A stretch of 64,000 nucleotides of DNA, from NCBI GenBank assembly GCA_025765595.1, contig JAIVFH010000039.1, positions 234,284 through 298,283 of the forward strand. The letters run 5' to 3'. Position 1 is the first letter of the stretch. Every line of letters starts with the position of its first letter. A program made the position numbers and the translations under genes. This document shows positions 1 through 12,100 of this stretch, piece after piece. Below the pieces are notes generated by a model. That model was not told where the DNA came from and did no database searches. It worked only from the letters and a program-made list of their open reading frames with translations. The stretch is from Obelidium mucronatum (Eukaryota; Chytridiomycota; Chytridiomycetes; Chytridiales; Chytriomycetaceae).

Positions 1-667
1 ATGAATTTGAGGTCAGTGTTGATCATTTCGAGAATCTGGGTCTATTTTTGCAACCAAGTCAATAGAACGACTGATGGCTATCGAGATTGCGCACGTACAA
101 CGGCCATATCACTGCAATTCCAAAAAACAAAAGCAATCAGGTTGAACTCATGTCATTGCGGGCGTCGATGGGTGACGTTTTTCTTTACCATTCAATGAGA
201 ATCCCAAGTTGTGCTCTAACCATTTCCAGGATTAAAAAAAAAAATAACCATCAGCCATACCCTTTTCCATTATCTTCTGAACAAATTGGCAAAATAATAT
301 TAAAGATTCCGAGGCTCCTGCCTCTGAGTGTCTCATTGATGATTGATGTTGATGTCATCAAATGCGTAAAAATCCAGAGTGTACGCAAGTGTGAGGGGCA
401 AGGCTACAGATAAAGAGATTTACCTCATTAATATGTCGCGAAGCCCTAATACGAGGATTTAATACCAGATCCCTAATAAATGTGAGCCAAAATGCAATGG
501 ACTTGTCGAAACGCGGAAACACGCCTCGTTCGTATAGATCTTCCTTAATCAAACAAAACACAAAAAAAAAGTGAATGCGTCTCCTTTATCTCAACGATTT
601 TCATCGTGATCCAACAGCTCATACACTGCCCTATTTGGAGGAGAATTTTTTTCAAAACAAATAACAA
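1..667. other. left-edge region without a recognised gene
   Basis: Several short open frames on both strands (longest about 108 codons) show no recognisable family motif and no convincing splice-linked continuation. The part from about 600 onward probably belongs to the upstream region of the gene starting at 815. No tRNA-like fold or repeat array was seen. Confidence 0.4.
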
Positions 668-814
668 ACAAAGGCGACCCCTTTTCACACACCCAAGCAC
701 CCTGAATTCAGAAATGATATAAAAGCAGGCCGTTCCCCGCCTTCTCTTCTCTTCAGTTCTCAATACGAAAAAACAACAACAGCTCTCTCAAACCTTTTCA
801 AACAAAACGAAAAA
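668..814 (+). promoter_or_regulatory. core promoter and 5' leader, paralog copy 1
   Basis: A TATA element (TATAAAA, 718-724) lies about 91 nt before the ATG at 815 and is followed by a CT-rich stretch and an A/C-rich leader. The same block recurs almost base for base before the second paralog (31858-32007). Such conservation outside coding sequence supports either real promoter function or recent duplication. Confidence 0.7.
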
Positions 815-2279
815 ATGCAAGCAAACTTCTCCAACTGTGACCAGCAACAAGCCTTCGGAAACCAAGTCCAGTCGTGCCCAATCGCCGCTGCCAAGCAAAG
901 ACTCGCTGCCTCGGGTCGTCTCCATGGTCAGTCTGTGCCATATTCTGGCAACTTCGACGGTCAACAAGAATGTGGATTCCCTGTCCTCAACCAGCTCTAC
1001 CAACGCGGTGGTCTTGGTGGCTACTCTGAACAGGCGTGTGAAATCCCAATTTTGGACCAGTTCCAACGCGACAGCTATGGTACATTCAATGGTGGCCGTC
1101 AGGTGTGTTACTTTCTTTTGAAGTATCCCCTTCCCCCCTTCATCACTTTCTCTTTTACTTTTCCTCAAACACTTGCAAATTCTAATTTAGTCTTCAATTC
1201 ATTTCACAGAACTTTGGCACCTCTTCTTTCAAGCCATGGATGAACATCCTCAACCAGAACCAAGCCAACGCGAATAATTGGGACCAAGACTTCTTGCAAG
1301 GCTACCCCACCCGCTACAGCACCATCGCCAACAATGGATTCACCGGAAATGGCTTCAACGGAAACAACTTCAACGACCAGACTGCTATCAACTACGGCAA
1401 CTCCTTCAACAACAACTACAACAACAACTACAACAACGGAAACCAGTCTGTTCGTGGATACGGAATCTTTGGAGCACGCAACAACAACATCTTTGGAGCA
1501 CGCAACAACAACATCCAGCAACGCTACCAGTCTGTCAAGGCCAACATTGTCAGCGAATTGGTGGAAGACCGTCAACGCGATGAACACCAGGTATTGTGTT
1601 ATTTCTTTTAGCGGCCTTTTACAAGTAATACCAATTCGCTGAACCATTCTTTTTTTGGTTGCCCAGGCCAACCTCATCAAACAACTCACAAAGAAGTCCT
1701 CCACCACACGCAACAGAATGGGTCTTGTCCAAGCGCTTCTTGCTGGCCAAAAGGTTCCACGTGCCGTAATTGCCCAACTCCTTGCCGAGGACTTTGTGAT
1801 GGACCATGTCGCCGAATCCATTATCAACAAGATCTTGGCGGACTCTATCACCAACCGCAATGCTGACCACATCATCTACGACTTGGCTTCTGGAAACCTT
1901 CATATTCCTCACCACAATCAAGCTGCGGTCGAGCGCGAGGTAATTCCGTTTCTGTTTGGTCCATTTCTTTGGTCATATAGTTTGCAGAATACTTACAATG
2001 AAAATACAGAACTTTCTCTTTGACCAGCTCACGGCCAAAGCTGCGCAACGCGTGACTGCCCCACACGCCAACAAGCGAATCGTGACTGTCCAAGCCATCG
2101 GTGACGTGTTTGACACTCTTGCCAGAGCTCAACAAGTTGGATACGACGCGTGTGTGACTCCCAACGGTGTTGAGTTTGGCTCTTGTGGCCAGTGGGGAGT
2201 AAACAACCAGTTTGGGAACCACCCGTTTTATGGTGGAATTGGCGCTTTTGGAAATGCACAGCAACAAATGTGGTGTTGA
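815..2279 (+). CDS. Asn/Gln-rich protein of unknown function, paralog copy 1
   Basis: Four exons (815-1102, 1210-1590, 1667-1939, 2010-2279) join in frame to give about 403 residues. I do not recognise the family. The N-terminal part has spaced cysteines in a Gln-rich context. The middle is an Asn/Gly/Tyr-rich low-complexity tract with a doubled FGARNNNI unit, prion-like in composition. The second half is an ordinary-looking helical domain rich in Ala, Val and charged residues. No signal peptide or membrane segment is visible. The start is the first ATG after a TATA box and is shared with the paralog at 32008-33505. Exon junctions and intron sequences are also shared, so the two derive from one recent duplication. 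An AATAAA follows the stop at 2335-2340. Confidence 0.8.
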
Positions 2280-2334
2280 GAATTTTTTTGTTTTTCCATT
2301 TGCTTTGTGGTGTAATGTTTCTTTATTGATGGTG

Positions 2335-2340
2335 AATAAA
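2335..2340 (+). terminator. polyadenylation signal, copy 1
   Basis: AATAAA 56 nt after the stop codon, inside a short stretch (TTTATTGATGGTGAATAAA) conserved after the paralog's stop as well. Confidence 0.55.
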
Positions 2341-2569
2341 TACCAGTGATTTAAGGGTGTTAAATTTTATGTGATTTTTTGTGTTTTTTTTTTTTTAAAA
2401 ACAGAACATCAGGGAGCTAGCTGCCATTGCGACAGAGTCTATATAAAAGATCCAAAAACAAAAACAAAATACAGATAACATTCCAACAACAAAAACACAC
2501 AGACACTTCTCCACCTTTTTCTTTTTCTTGTCCCCATTTAGACCCTTTTCTCGTTTTCGCCCCCCATTT

Positions 2570-5052
2570 TCATCCCTCTCTTTTCATGATATATCTCTTT
2601 CCTTCCTCCTCCACCAACAAAACCTTGAACCCACGTCCCAAGTGATCCAACATTTCATCGCGACTCGTGACCACAACAACACGTTCAGCGTCTTGAATCC
2701 TCTCCTGCAAACACTTCAACAAGTCCGGGATCCCATAAAATTCAGCCTCCGTCGCAAGATCCTTCAACAAACCAACACGATCGCTAGCCGTAGATGAACT
2801 CAACGAACCCATACGCAGGAAATGCAAGACATGTCGAAATAATTCTCCATCTCGATCTACTTTCACTTCTCCTCCTGAAACACCGGCGCCCCCGCCGGCA
2901 CCCGTTGCCGTGGATGCACCACTGGATGTGATCCCAAACAGAGTCGCAAAGTATGCGCTCCCAGCCGTCAATGTGGCGACTTTGGTTTCAAATCGGACAC
3001 CTCCAACATTCACACGCACCCAACCCGCTTCCATCATGGCTTCACTAGTGCTTCCAGCAGCTGCGCCGCCCCCGCCGCCGCCACCCAATGCGACGCCAAG
3101 GTTGTCGAAACTGGCTCTCATCATATCCAAAGGGGTAATCGTCTTTCCATTCGATCTGACGTGATGAAGCGTGTGGTAGTGGTTACCGCCGGCGCCGGCG
3201 CCGCCTACGGCGGATTCTTCAACAACGTATACAACGACTCGATGCATTCCTGCGTTTCGCGCTTCCGAAACGGCTACTTGTAAATCCATGCCGCTTTGTA
3301 GAGGGAGTTTTGTGCCTTGCGGTGTTTTGTAGACAACGCGGATATTGTTGCGTCCAGTCTTGTATTCAATCGCTTTGAGGAATAATCGAAAATCGGTGCT
3401 GGGTGCTGTGAATCTGTGGATGGTGCCGTTGAGGTCGTGTAGTTTGAAAACAAATGAGTCGGCGGATGTGGCTCCGGATCTTGATGGTTGGTGTTCAGTG
3501 CTGAGGATTGATGGTGTCATGCTTTGTTGGCGGCCTTGCTGAGTGAGGGATATTCCAGCTTCTATCATTTGCTGCTTTTGTTTTTGTTTTCTATAGAAGG
3601 CACCGGCGCTTGTGATACTGTTGGCGTCATCGTTGTCTAAAGGTTCAATGTTGTTGTCCATGTCGTGCGGAGGGGATGGAAGGGGGGGAATTTGATATTG
3701 GTTGTTTGGAGACGTGGTGGTATTTGTATTGAGAGGCTTTTGAATCGATTCGTGCGATGCGGTTAGGTCAGCCTTGTAGGATGAGTCACCATCTTGTGAA
3801 TTACTCGAGTTCCAGAATCGATTCCATAGCGGACCTTCCAGCAATTGTGAATCAGTATGCGTCTCGGGGAATTGCTCACGATCGATTTTGAGCTGGGTTT
3901 TTGTTAGGGTTTGATGATCAAAAAAAAAAAAAAAAAGCCACCATATAATCGAGGATCGACATTGTTAAAGTAAGCAAATCAACCAGTCCGACTGGTTTGT
4001 TGTCCTGCATAACAGGCAGATGCAAGTAATGACCGTCTAATAATTGAATGAATAGTTTGGTGAGACGAATGCGGTTTTTCCATCATGAAATTATGAATCT
4101 GTTCATACCATTCAGCATTCGCAGTGCTTCAAGTACAGGTGTCGACGGGGTGACGAAATCGGGGTGTGGAGTCTGATGTGCAGGTAAATTAGAACACACA
4201 TGGGATTGCAATCAAGTGCCCCACCATTGCTTCTTCGACACTCATGGCTTCCGCATCCATTCCGGCAGCGAGAACTCTGAGCATGACGTCCTTGTTTGTC
4301 AAAATGCCAACAAGCACGTTGGGATCGTCTTCGTTGACGACCAGAACGCCCGTGTGGCGGGAATCGCGCATGACGATGCAGGCGTCGCTGTATGCGAGTG
4401 CAGAGTGCCGATCAGAATGCGGACTTTGATCGCAGCAGCACCAAAGCTCCAAAGACTCACCGGATGGAGGCGCTGCCGCCCACCAGCGGCAGCAGCGAGT
4501 TCGCGACAGCGTGGGCCACGGAGACCTGGTCCATGCGCGCCAGGTCCTTCGCGTCGAGCGCCTTGATGCGCGCAAACACGCACTGGGTGATGTCGAGCAG
4601 GCCGGCGAGGTCGTCCTCGCAGCCGTCGTCGTCGGCGAGCACGGGCAGGTGGCGGCAGCGGCGCGCGACCATCTGGCGCAGCGCCTGCGACACGGCCGCC
4701 GACGCGCGCACCGACAGCGGCGCCGGCGTCATCACCGCCGCACACTTGGTGCGCGCGCCGTCGAGCCCGCCGGCGACCACGCGGCGCGAGACGTCGCCGC
4801 CCGTCAGGATTCCTGTTGGTCGTTCTTAGTTAGGCGCTGTTCGGACGGACGAGCGCGGACGAGCGCGGACGAGCACGAACCACTCAGGCTGCCCGAGGCG
4901 TCGACGAGCAGCACGGCGTCCACCCGCTTCGCCGCCATCACAAGGCACACCTGCGACACTGCCGCACTCTCGAGCACGATCACCGGCGTGCTGAGCAGCG
5001 ACCCAAGGGACTGCACCGTGCGCTTGTCAATGCTGGACCGAGGTATCGACAT
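2570..5052 (-). CDS. CBS(x4)-PB1-T1/BTB domain protein
   Basis: Six exons on the minus strand (5052-4881, 4812-4461, 4387-4225, 4172-4109, 4036-3942, 3892-2570) join in frame to about 722 residues. Residues 1 to about 280 hold two CBS pairs, with segments such as GILTGGDVSRRVV and GILTNKDVMLRVL. A PB1 domain follows at about 429-508 (starts FVFKLHDLNGTIHRF). A potassium-channel-tetramerisation-type BTB (T1) lies at about 574-683 (WVRVNVGGVRFETKVATL, then DRDGELFRHVLHFL). CBS modules usually sense adenine nucleotides; PB1 and T1 mediate protein assembly. The CBS-PB1 order is known in fungi (S. pombe Mug70 class). The C-terminal T1 domain is not part of the form I know. Exons 1-2 are far more GC-rich than the rest. 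Likely a cytosolic scaffold; exact role unknown. Confidence 0.85.
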
Positions 5053-5526
5053 TTTACTGTTTTTGATTTTATTATTATTGAATTTTGCAGATTTATTATT
5101 GATCAATTTATGTATCAATCACACTATCAACATTTCTTGATTGATCTGATCCGATCATGTCTTGCTATATTCAGCAAGTTTATTTTTTATAAAAACATTG
5201 AATTAAATTCTCTTTTTTTTTTTTTTTTTTTATTACGACAAAACACTTTGAAGCATCATTTAGGATTCAATCCCCAATATTTTACGGTATCTGATCCATA
5301 GCTGTTAAACGTCTTGTTTTGCTGCTATTGTATTACAGTGGGTTGACGCGCATTATTTGTTGAAATTCCAAAAAATAAAAACAAATCACCAAACAGGTAA
5401 AAATCAATTCACCTCTCTCTCTCTCTCTCTCGTTTTAGTGCCGAAGCGTCACTCATGAGCTGCTTACGCGAACTCAATGCCGAAATGAAGCTAATGCCCT
5501 TGTTGTTCTAGTTTTAGCCCTCTCAA
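5053..5526. promoter_or_regulatory. divergent intergenic region between the CBS-PB1-BTB gene and RPN1
   Basis: 474 nt separate the two start codons. It contains a T-run (about 5214-5231) and a CT-repeat running into TTTTAG at about 5412-5438. With the GTAAA at about 5397, the CT-repeat and TTTTAG could form a short 5'UTR intron of RPN1. No gene was recognised here. Confidence 0.4.
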
Positions 5527-8500
5527 ATGACTGCAACAAAGAAAGAAGAGCCAAAAGACAAGGACGTCAAGATGGGCGAAGCCTCAACAGCAGTAGCTGG
5601 AAAAAAGACGGACAAAGATGGAAAGCCAAAGAAGGACGATGACGATGAGTTGGTTTGTGTTTTATGCCGTCGCGCACAAAAAGTCTTGGTTGCTTGGCTT
5701 GCATACTCACTACCATGCCTTTTTTTTAAATGTTATCCACTCATAGTCTGAAGAAGACCAGAAATTAAAAGATGAACTTGAAATGCTCGTTGTCCGGCTG
5801 AAGGTGTTGTTCTTGGACCATTCGTGCCGCGTCGCCCCACACCTCCTTACCAAAATTTGTACACAAAACACAGGAATCGAACAGCACACTATACAAAGCC
5901 GCCCTTGAGTCCCTGCGTACTTTGATTCGTACTTCGACGAGCTCAATGACATCAGTTCCAAAACCACTCAAGTTCTTGCGTCCCCACTTCCATGACTTGA
6001 AGGCTGTATTTGAAAAGTGGGCCGCTGGTGAAAACAAGGTAATTTTATTTCGTGGATCAGCGTTTTTATTCATGCCGCACTCTACTATGATTCTAATTCA
6101 AACTTGTGTGGATGCCAGGCCTTTCTTGCAGACATCATCTCTGTTTTAGCAATGTCTTATGACGATGGAAAGCGAGAGTGCCTCAAGTATCGCTTCCTTG
6201 GCGCGTCAGAACCAGTTGGATCCTGGGGCCACGAATACGTCAGGTGAAAACATTCACAACTATTCCAAAAAAAAAAAAACTCATTCCTCTTGGCTTTATC
6301 ATCAAGGCACTTGGCATCTGAGCTCATCAGCGAATACAATGCGCGTGCTGAAAATGGCGGAGATGATGTAGCGGGCACCCCAGCCAAAGACAACACCCCA
6401 CAGATTCCAACTCCAGAGTTGCTCAAGCTGGCTCTTGAAATTGTTCCCTTCTGCCTGAAACACAATGCGGAAGCGGATGCATGTGATTTGTTGTTGGAGC
6501 TCGAGATTTTGGACAAGCTTCCGCAATTTGTTGATAAGGATACCTATGGACGTGTTTGCTTGTACATTACAAGGTCAGAACAATGGCCAACCGCTTTTGG
6601 TTTGTATTTTTGCTGATGACTGTCCTTTTTTTTGTTTAGTATGGTCCCATATGTTGCCCCACCTGATGATGTTGCTATTTTGAAGACTGCGCGTGTCATT
6701 TACCGCGCTCAATCTCAATGGACGCAATCAATCTTGATTGCTTTGCGCATCAATGACTTGGACTTGGTGAAGGAGGATTATGAATCTTGCACCGACCCGT
6801 AAGTGTTTTTTTGTCAGTGTTTTTGTTTTGTCTTTTTCGAAACAAACCTCAATTTTCTTCACCGCCAACAACCAAAGAATCACAAAAAAGCAACTTGCAT
6901 TCATCGCTGCACGTCAACAAGTGTTTTTCGAAACTGGAAGCGAAGAAATCACTGAAATCCTAAACAACACAAAATTAAGTGAGAACTTTATGGCTTTGGC
7001 GAGAGACTTGGATGTGGTGGAAGCCAAAACACCTGAAGATATTTACAAGTCTCATTTGGAGAATTCAAGACATGGACACTCTGCTGCTAATGTTGATTCT
7101 GCTCGTCAAAACCTTGCTTCAACTTTTGTGAATGCATTTGTAAATATTGGGTTTGGAAGTGATAAGTTGATGATGAATACTGAGGAAGGGAACTCGTGGA
7201 TTTACAAAAACAAGGATTTGGGTACGGTTTTTTTTGTTGTTTAACTGGACCTTTTTTTAACTTAGGTTGATTCAGGTATGATGAGTGCCGCTGCTTCGTT
7301 GGGAGCGATTCTCTTGTGGGATGTTGAAGTTGGTTTGACTGAGATTGACAAGTTTTTGTACTCTACCGACGATAACATCAAAGCCGGTGCTCTTTTGGCG
7401 ATTGGTCTTGTTAGTTCTGGAGTTCGGCATGAGTCTGATCCAGCTCTTGGGCTGCTTTCCGAATATGTGAACAGCACGACTTCTGTTCTTCGAGTTGCTG
7501 CTATTGTTGGGTGAGGGATCTTGATTTGTCACTTTGTTTTATTTTGGTTGCGCTTACCTCTTGCTTTAATTAGTCTCGGCATCGCGTATGCCGGAAGTGC
7601 CCGCGAGGAAGTTCAAGATCTTCTCTTGCCATTGGTTTCCGACACTGGTCTTACTATGGAGCTTTCATCTCTTGCGGCACTGTCTCTCGGATTGGTGTAT
7701 GTTGGAACCTGCCACGGAGACATTGCCTCTACGATTCTCCAAACTCTCATGGAACGCGATGACGAAACATTAAAGAGTCCATTTGGTCGTTTTATGGGTG
7801 TCGGTCTTGGTCTCTTATTTTTGGGAAAGCAAGATGCATCTGAAGCCACACTGGAAACGTTGAAGGTTATTGAGAACCCATTGGCGAAGCTTGTTGGTGT
7901 GATTGTTGATATTTGTTCGTACATTGGAACGGGCAATGTGCTCAAGATCCAGAGTATGTTGCACTTGTGTAATGATCACTTGGATAAGGAGAAGGAGGAT
8001 GACAGTTTCCAGGCGTTTGCTGTTATTGGTATTGCATTGATTGCTATGGGTGAAGATGTGGGTGCTGAAATGGCTATGCGCTCGTTTAATCATTTGGTGA
8101 GTTCTTTTTTTTTTAGAGGGATTGGTTTTGGTTGTTGACGATGTTTGGTTAGATGCATTATGGTGAACCAGTTATTCGCCGAGCTGTTCCTTTGGCTCTG
8201 GGAGTTCTCTGTGCTTCCAACCCATTGGTGAACGTGTTGGATATCCTGTCCAAGTACTCTCACGACCATGACACTGATGTTGCTCTCAATGCTGTCTTTG
8301 CTATGGGTCTCGTTGGTGCTGGAACCAACAATGCCCGTCTCGCCCAAATGCTGAGACAACTTGCCGTATACTACTACAAGAACCCAAATGTGCTGTTTGG
8401 AGTCCGCATTGCGCAAGGACTGGTGCACATGGGAAAAGGAACCGTCACATTGAATCCATACCACAGCAACAAGACTCTTCTGAACCCTGTTGCGATTTCC

Positions 8501-8875
8501 GGATTGATTACAGTATTGACAGCCTTCACTGATGCGAAAACCTTTATTGTTGACAAGGCGCAAGCCCATTACCTCCTATACTTCCTTGTTCCAGCGACAT
8601 ACCCACGTTTCCTGATGACTTTGGATGAGAACTTGAAGAGCATTGCCGTGACTGTGCGTGTGGGGCAGGCTGTGGATACAGTTGGACAGGCGGGGCGACC
8701 CAAGACGATCACTGGGTTCCAAACGCACAGTACGCCTGTCTTGTTGGCGTATAGTGAGCGTGCTGAGCTTGCGACTGAGGAGTATATTGCGGTTGGAACA
8801 ACGTTGGAAGGGTTTGTGATTTTGAAAAAGAATCCAGAGTGGATGGAGGAGGATTCTAAGGATGCTTCAAAGTGA
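5527..8875 (+). CDS. RPN1: 26S proteasome regulatory subunit Rpn1 (PSMD2)
   Basis: About ten exons encode roughly 900 residues of Rpn1, the base subunit of the 19S particle that docks ubiquitin-like shuttle factors and Ubp6. The start at 5527 gives a lysine-rich acidic leader, then [19 protein letters not shown], the conserved Rpn1 N-terminus. Downstream exons carry the conserved helical region ([18 protein letters not shown]) and the proteasome/cyclosome repeats ([61 protein letters not shown]). The typical C-terminus contains [18 protein letters not shown]. Introns are 50-100 nt, with splice phases consistent throughout. Nothing appears truncated. It is divergent from the CBS-PB1-BTB gene and convergent with the ABC transporter. 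Confidence 0.96.
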
Positions 8876-9133
8876 TTTGGGGGGGTGTGAGAAAAGAGGA
8901 GGAGAAGGTGACGCAGACGGAGGAGGAGGAAGGAGAAGAAGAAGAAGAGGTGTATGATGTTGTTGTGGGGTTTCTTTTTTAGTTTTTTTTCCTTCTTGCG
9001 TTCTGTTTTTTTTTTTTTTGTTATACTTTATTTGAAAAAAAAAAAAAGAAGTCGCCATTTGAATTTTGAAGACTAATAAAATGGATTGACTTTGATAAGA
9101 AACAGTTTTTATTTGTAAACGTAAATAGTTTTT

Positions 9134-12100
9134 CTATGCTGCACGAGCAGCTGTTTCTGCCAAGCTGCGGAGCAACTTGGCATTGGCTTCACCTGTTTCA
9201 TCAACAAGAGATGAAAAGGCAGAGTCCGGACGATTAAGCAACGCGTTAGGGGAATCAAATTCCACCAAACGTCCTTGATCCAACACCAGAATCTTGTCAT
9301 AGTCAATCAATGTGTTTAACCTGTGGGCAACACAAATTACAGTTGCGTCGGCGAAATCTTCTCGAATCACTTTTTGAATAAATGTGTCGGTTTCCATGTC
9401 TACACTTGCAGTTGCCTGTTTACATTATGACGTTATAAAAGGGGATGGGGCAACAACAGACGCAGAGAGCGGTCCCTTCATACCTCATCAATAAACAAGA
9501 CTTTACTCTGCCGCAACATGGCTCGCCCCAGACAAAGCAGCTGTCTCTGACCAACAGAAAGATTGTCTCCACCTTCAGTTACGGATGACTCGAGTTTCTG
9601 ATCTTGACCAACAACGTATTCCTTTAAGGCGCAACGCTCAAGGACATTCCATAAGGTTTCGTCAGTGTATTCATTCATGGGGTCTAAATTGAATCGAATT
9701 GTTCCCTCTGTTTTATCGGGGTTTTAAAGTAAGTAAAGAAGAAAAGAGGAACGAAAAAAAAAAAAACGTTTCTAAAATTTTGTACCAAACAAAATCGGAG
9801 CTTGAGGAATGATTGATAATCGGCCTCTCAAAGTTTCCAGCGGCACCATGCTGATATCGACGCCATCCAAAACGATGGTACCTGCACTCGATTCCACGAT
9901 TCTGAAAGCGGCTGTAATAATGGTGCTTTTACCAGCTCCCGTTCTTCCTACAACTCCAACTTTCTCTCCAGATTTTATAGAGAATGAAAGGTTGTGAAGA
10001 ACTGGGTCCAAATCAGCACGGTATCGCAACCCCAAGTTCTGGAACTCCATATTTCCGGTACTGGGCCACGTTTTTGATACTTGCACGACATTTTCTTGAC
10101 CTTCTTGTTGTCGCTTTTCGCGAGGGAGTTCGTTGATGTAGTGGCAGATGCGTTCAATGGAATTCATTCTGGCTTCCAAATCTGCGAGTCTTGGTAACAC
10201 CATATTAATCAGTGTCATCAAGGTGAGTGCGTATGAAAGTGCGAGGCCCAATAAGGGAGTGTTTGCGTTGGAGATTAACCCAATCAGAGCAACTCCGAAA
10301 ATCAGTAGCGCAACGAATCCTTCGGCGCGGTTTGACATCCAGCATTCGGCTACAGATTTGATGTAGATTGGTTGGTTTCCGGCATCCAAAAGAATATTTT
10401 GTATCGAAATAAAGCCGTCAACGGATTGGTACGAACGGATGGTTGAAAGCCCTGAGAGGGTTTCGGAAATATGGGCGTAAAGAGGCGATCTTCCCAGATT
10501 TTCTAATCTCTTGAGCTCTCGGATCGATCTGGATTTTTTTTAAGCGTAAGTGATTTTTAAGTTTTTATGGGTGCTGTGCAAATGTGGATGACACTCACGA
10601 TCGGAAAAACTTGAGGAAGTGGATGTAGAGAGGAATCATGAGCACCACAAATATCAAACAAAGAGGCACAGCGTAGGAAATCAGCACGATGATTCCAACA
10701 AGAGAGAGCATCATTTCAACAACTGCTTGGATAAGGATTGGCAGTTGACGATCCGTTTCTGCAAAGTCTTTGGAAAACCGCGATACGATTCTTCCAATTG
10801 GGTTTGTCTCAAAGAAATACATTGGCGCTTGCATGACGCTATCCAAGCACTCATTATGCAAATGACGACCAGCACGAATCGTAGCAACAGCAATTGCATA
10901 GGACATGATAATCAGTAACGCTGCTTGGCCCAACGCCAGTCCAAAGTATGCCCAAATATAGCCTGGCCCAGAAAATCCAGGTACTGTATCAGAAAGCCAA
11001 AATGTCAACCACATGTCTGTTGTCACACGATCCGTCTGCCACAAGAAAGCGCAGAGTAAAATCATTGTGCATAGGAAGTAACCACCAGCCTTTTGCAAAT
11101 ACACCAAATAGTACTTTGATTCCACTCGCCCAACAGCACGCTCTTCAACAGTCATTAGAGCTTTTGGTGCTACTGGTTGCTTTGAATCATCTGGTGTTGC
11201 TTGATCACAAACATCCTCCTTGGACACCTTTTTCTGGATTGAAACGGGTGTGGCCTTTGGTGATTGGGTTTTTTTGACATCTGGTTGTGTATCGTTTTGT
11301 GGAGCATCATTTTGAGGAGCGTCGTTTTGACTGCAAAAAAAAACGTTAACAGAATATCAAGGGCATGGAATATAGAAACACTCACTCTTGCATCATGGCT
11401 GCGAATGATGCGCCTCTATTAATTAGCTCGTCAAATGGTCCTTGTTCTACAATCATTCCATCTTGCAACATCACAATATGGTCCGCGTTATGTGCAACGT
11501 GGAGCTGATGTGTTACCAAAACCACAGTCTTGCCCCTGCAATACTGAAGAATACACTTCTCCAACAGGTGCTTCCCAACGTGTGAATCTACAGCAGCCAA
11601 AGGATCATCGAGCAACAGAATATCTCGATTTGCGTATACAGCTCGAGCCAATCCCACACGAGCTGCTTGACCACCACTGAGAGTCACGCCCTTTTCTCCA
11701 ATCTCTGATAAATCCCCATCCGCAAACAAAGTCAAATCGCGTTCTAAAGAGCAAACGTGAAGAACTTCCTTGTATCTTTTTTCGTCAAAAGGGGCTCCGA
11801 ACAGAATATTTTGTTTAATTGAGGCACTTTGCAGCCATGGAGTTTGGGAGGCATAGCTGATCCGGCCGTAGATCTATAAATAGATTATGAGAAATCAAAG
11901 CATCTTTCATTTCTCGCAAAACTTACATCCACGGAACCACTGGTCCTCTCCATGTCTCCCAGAATAGCATGAAACAAGCTGGACTTCCCCGAGCCGACTT
12001 TCCCCACAACAACGACAAGAGACCCAGAAGATATATTTAAATCAATATCTTTCAGCTGCCGCGATCCTGGTGACGGAACCGCTCTCAATTCTAACAGAGT

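Noticed and set aside
1..413. Short plus-strand frames at the left edge
   Set aside because: No motif, no splice-linked continuation and no codon pattern distinguishing them from chance.
4392..5140. Plus-strand Arg/Ala-rich frames opposite the CBS exons
   Set aside because: They are shadows of the GC-rich first exons of the CBS-PB1-BTB gene.
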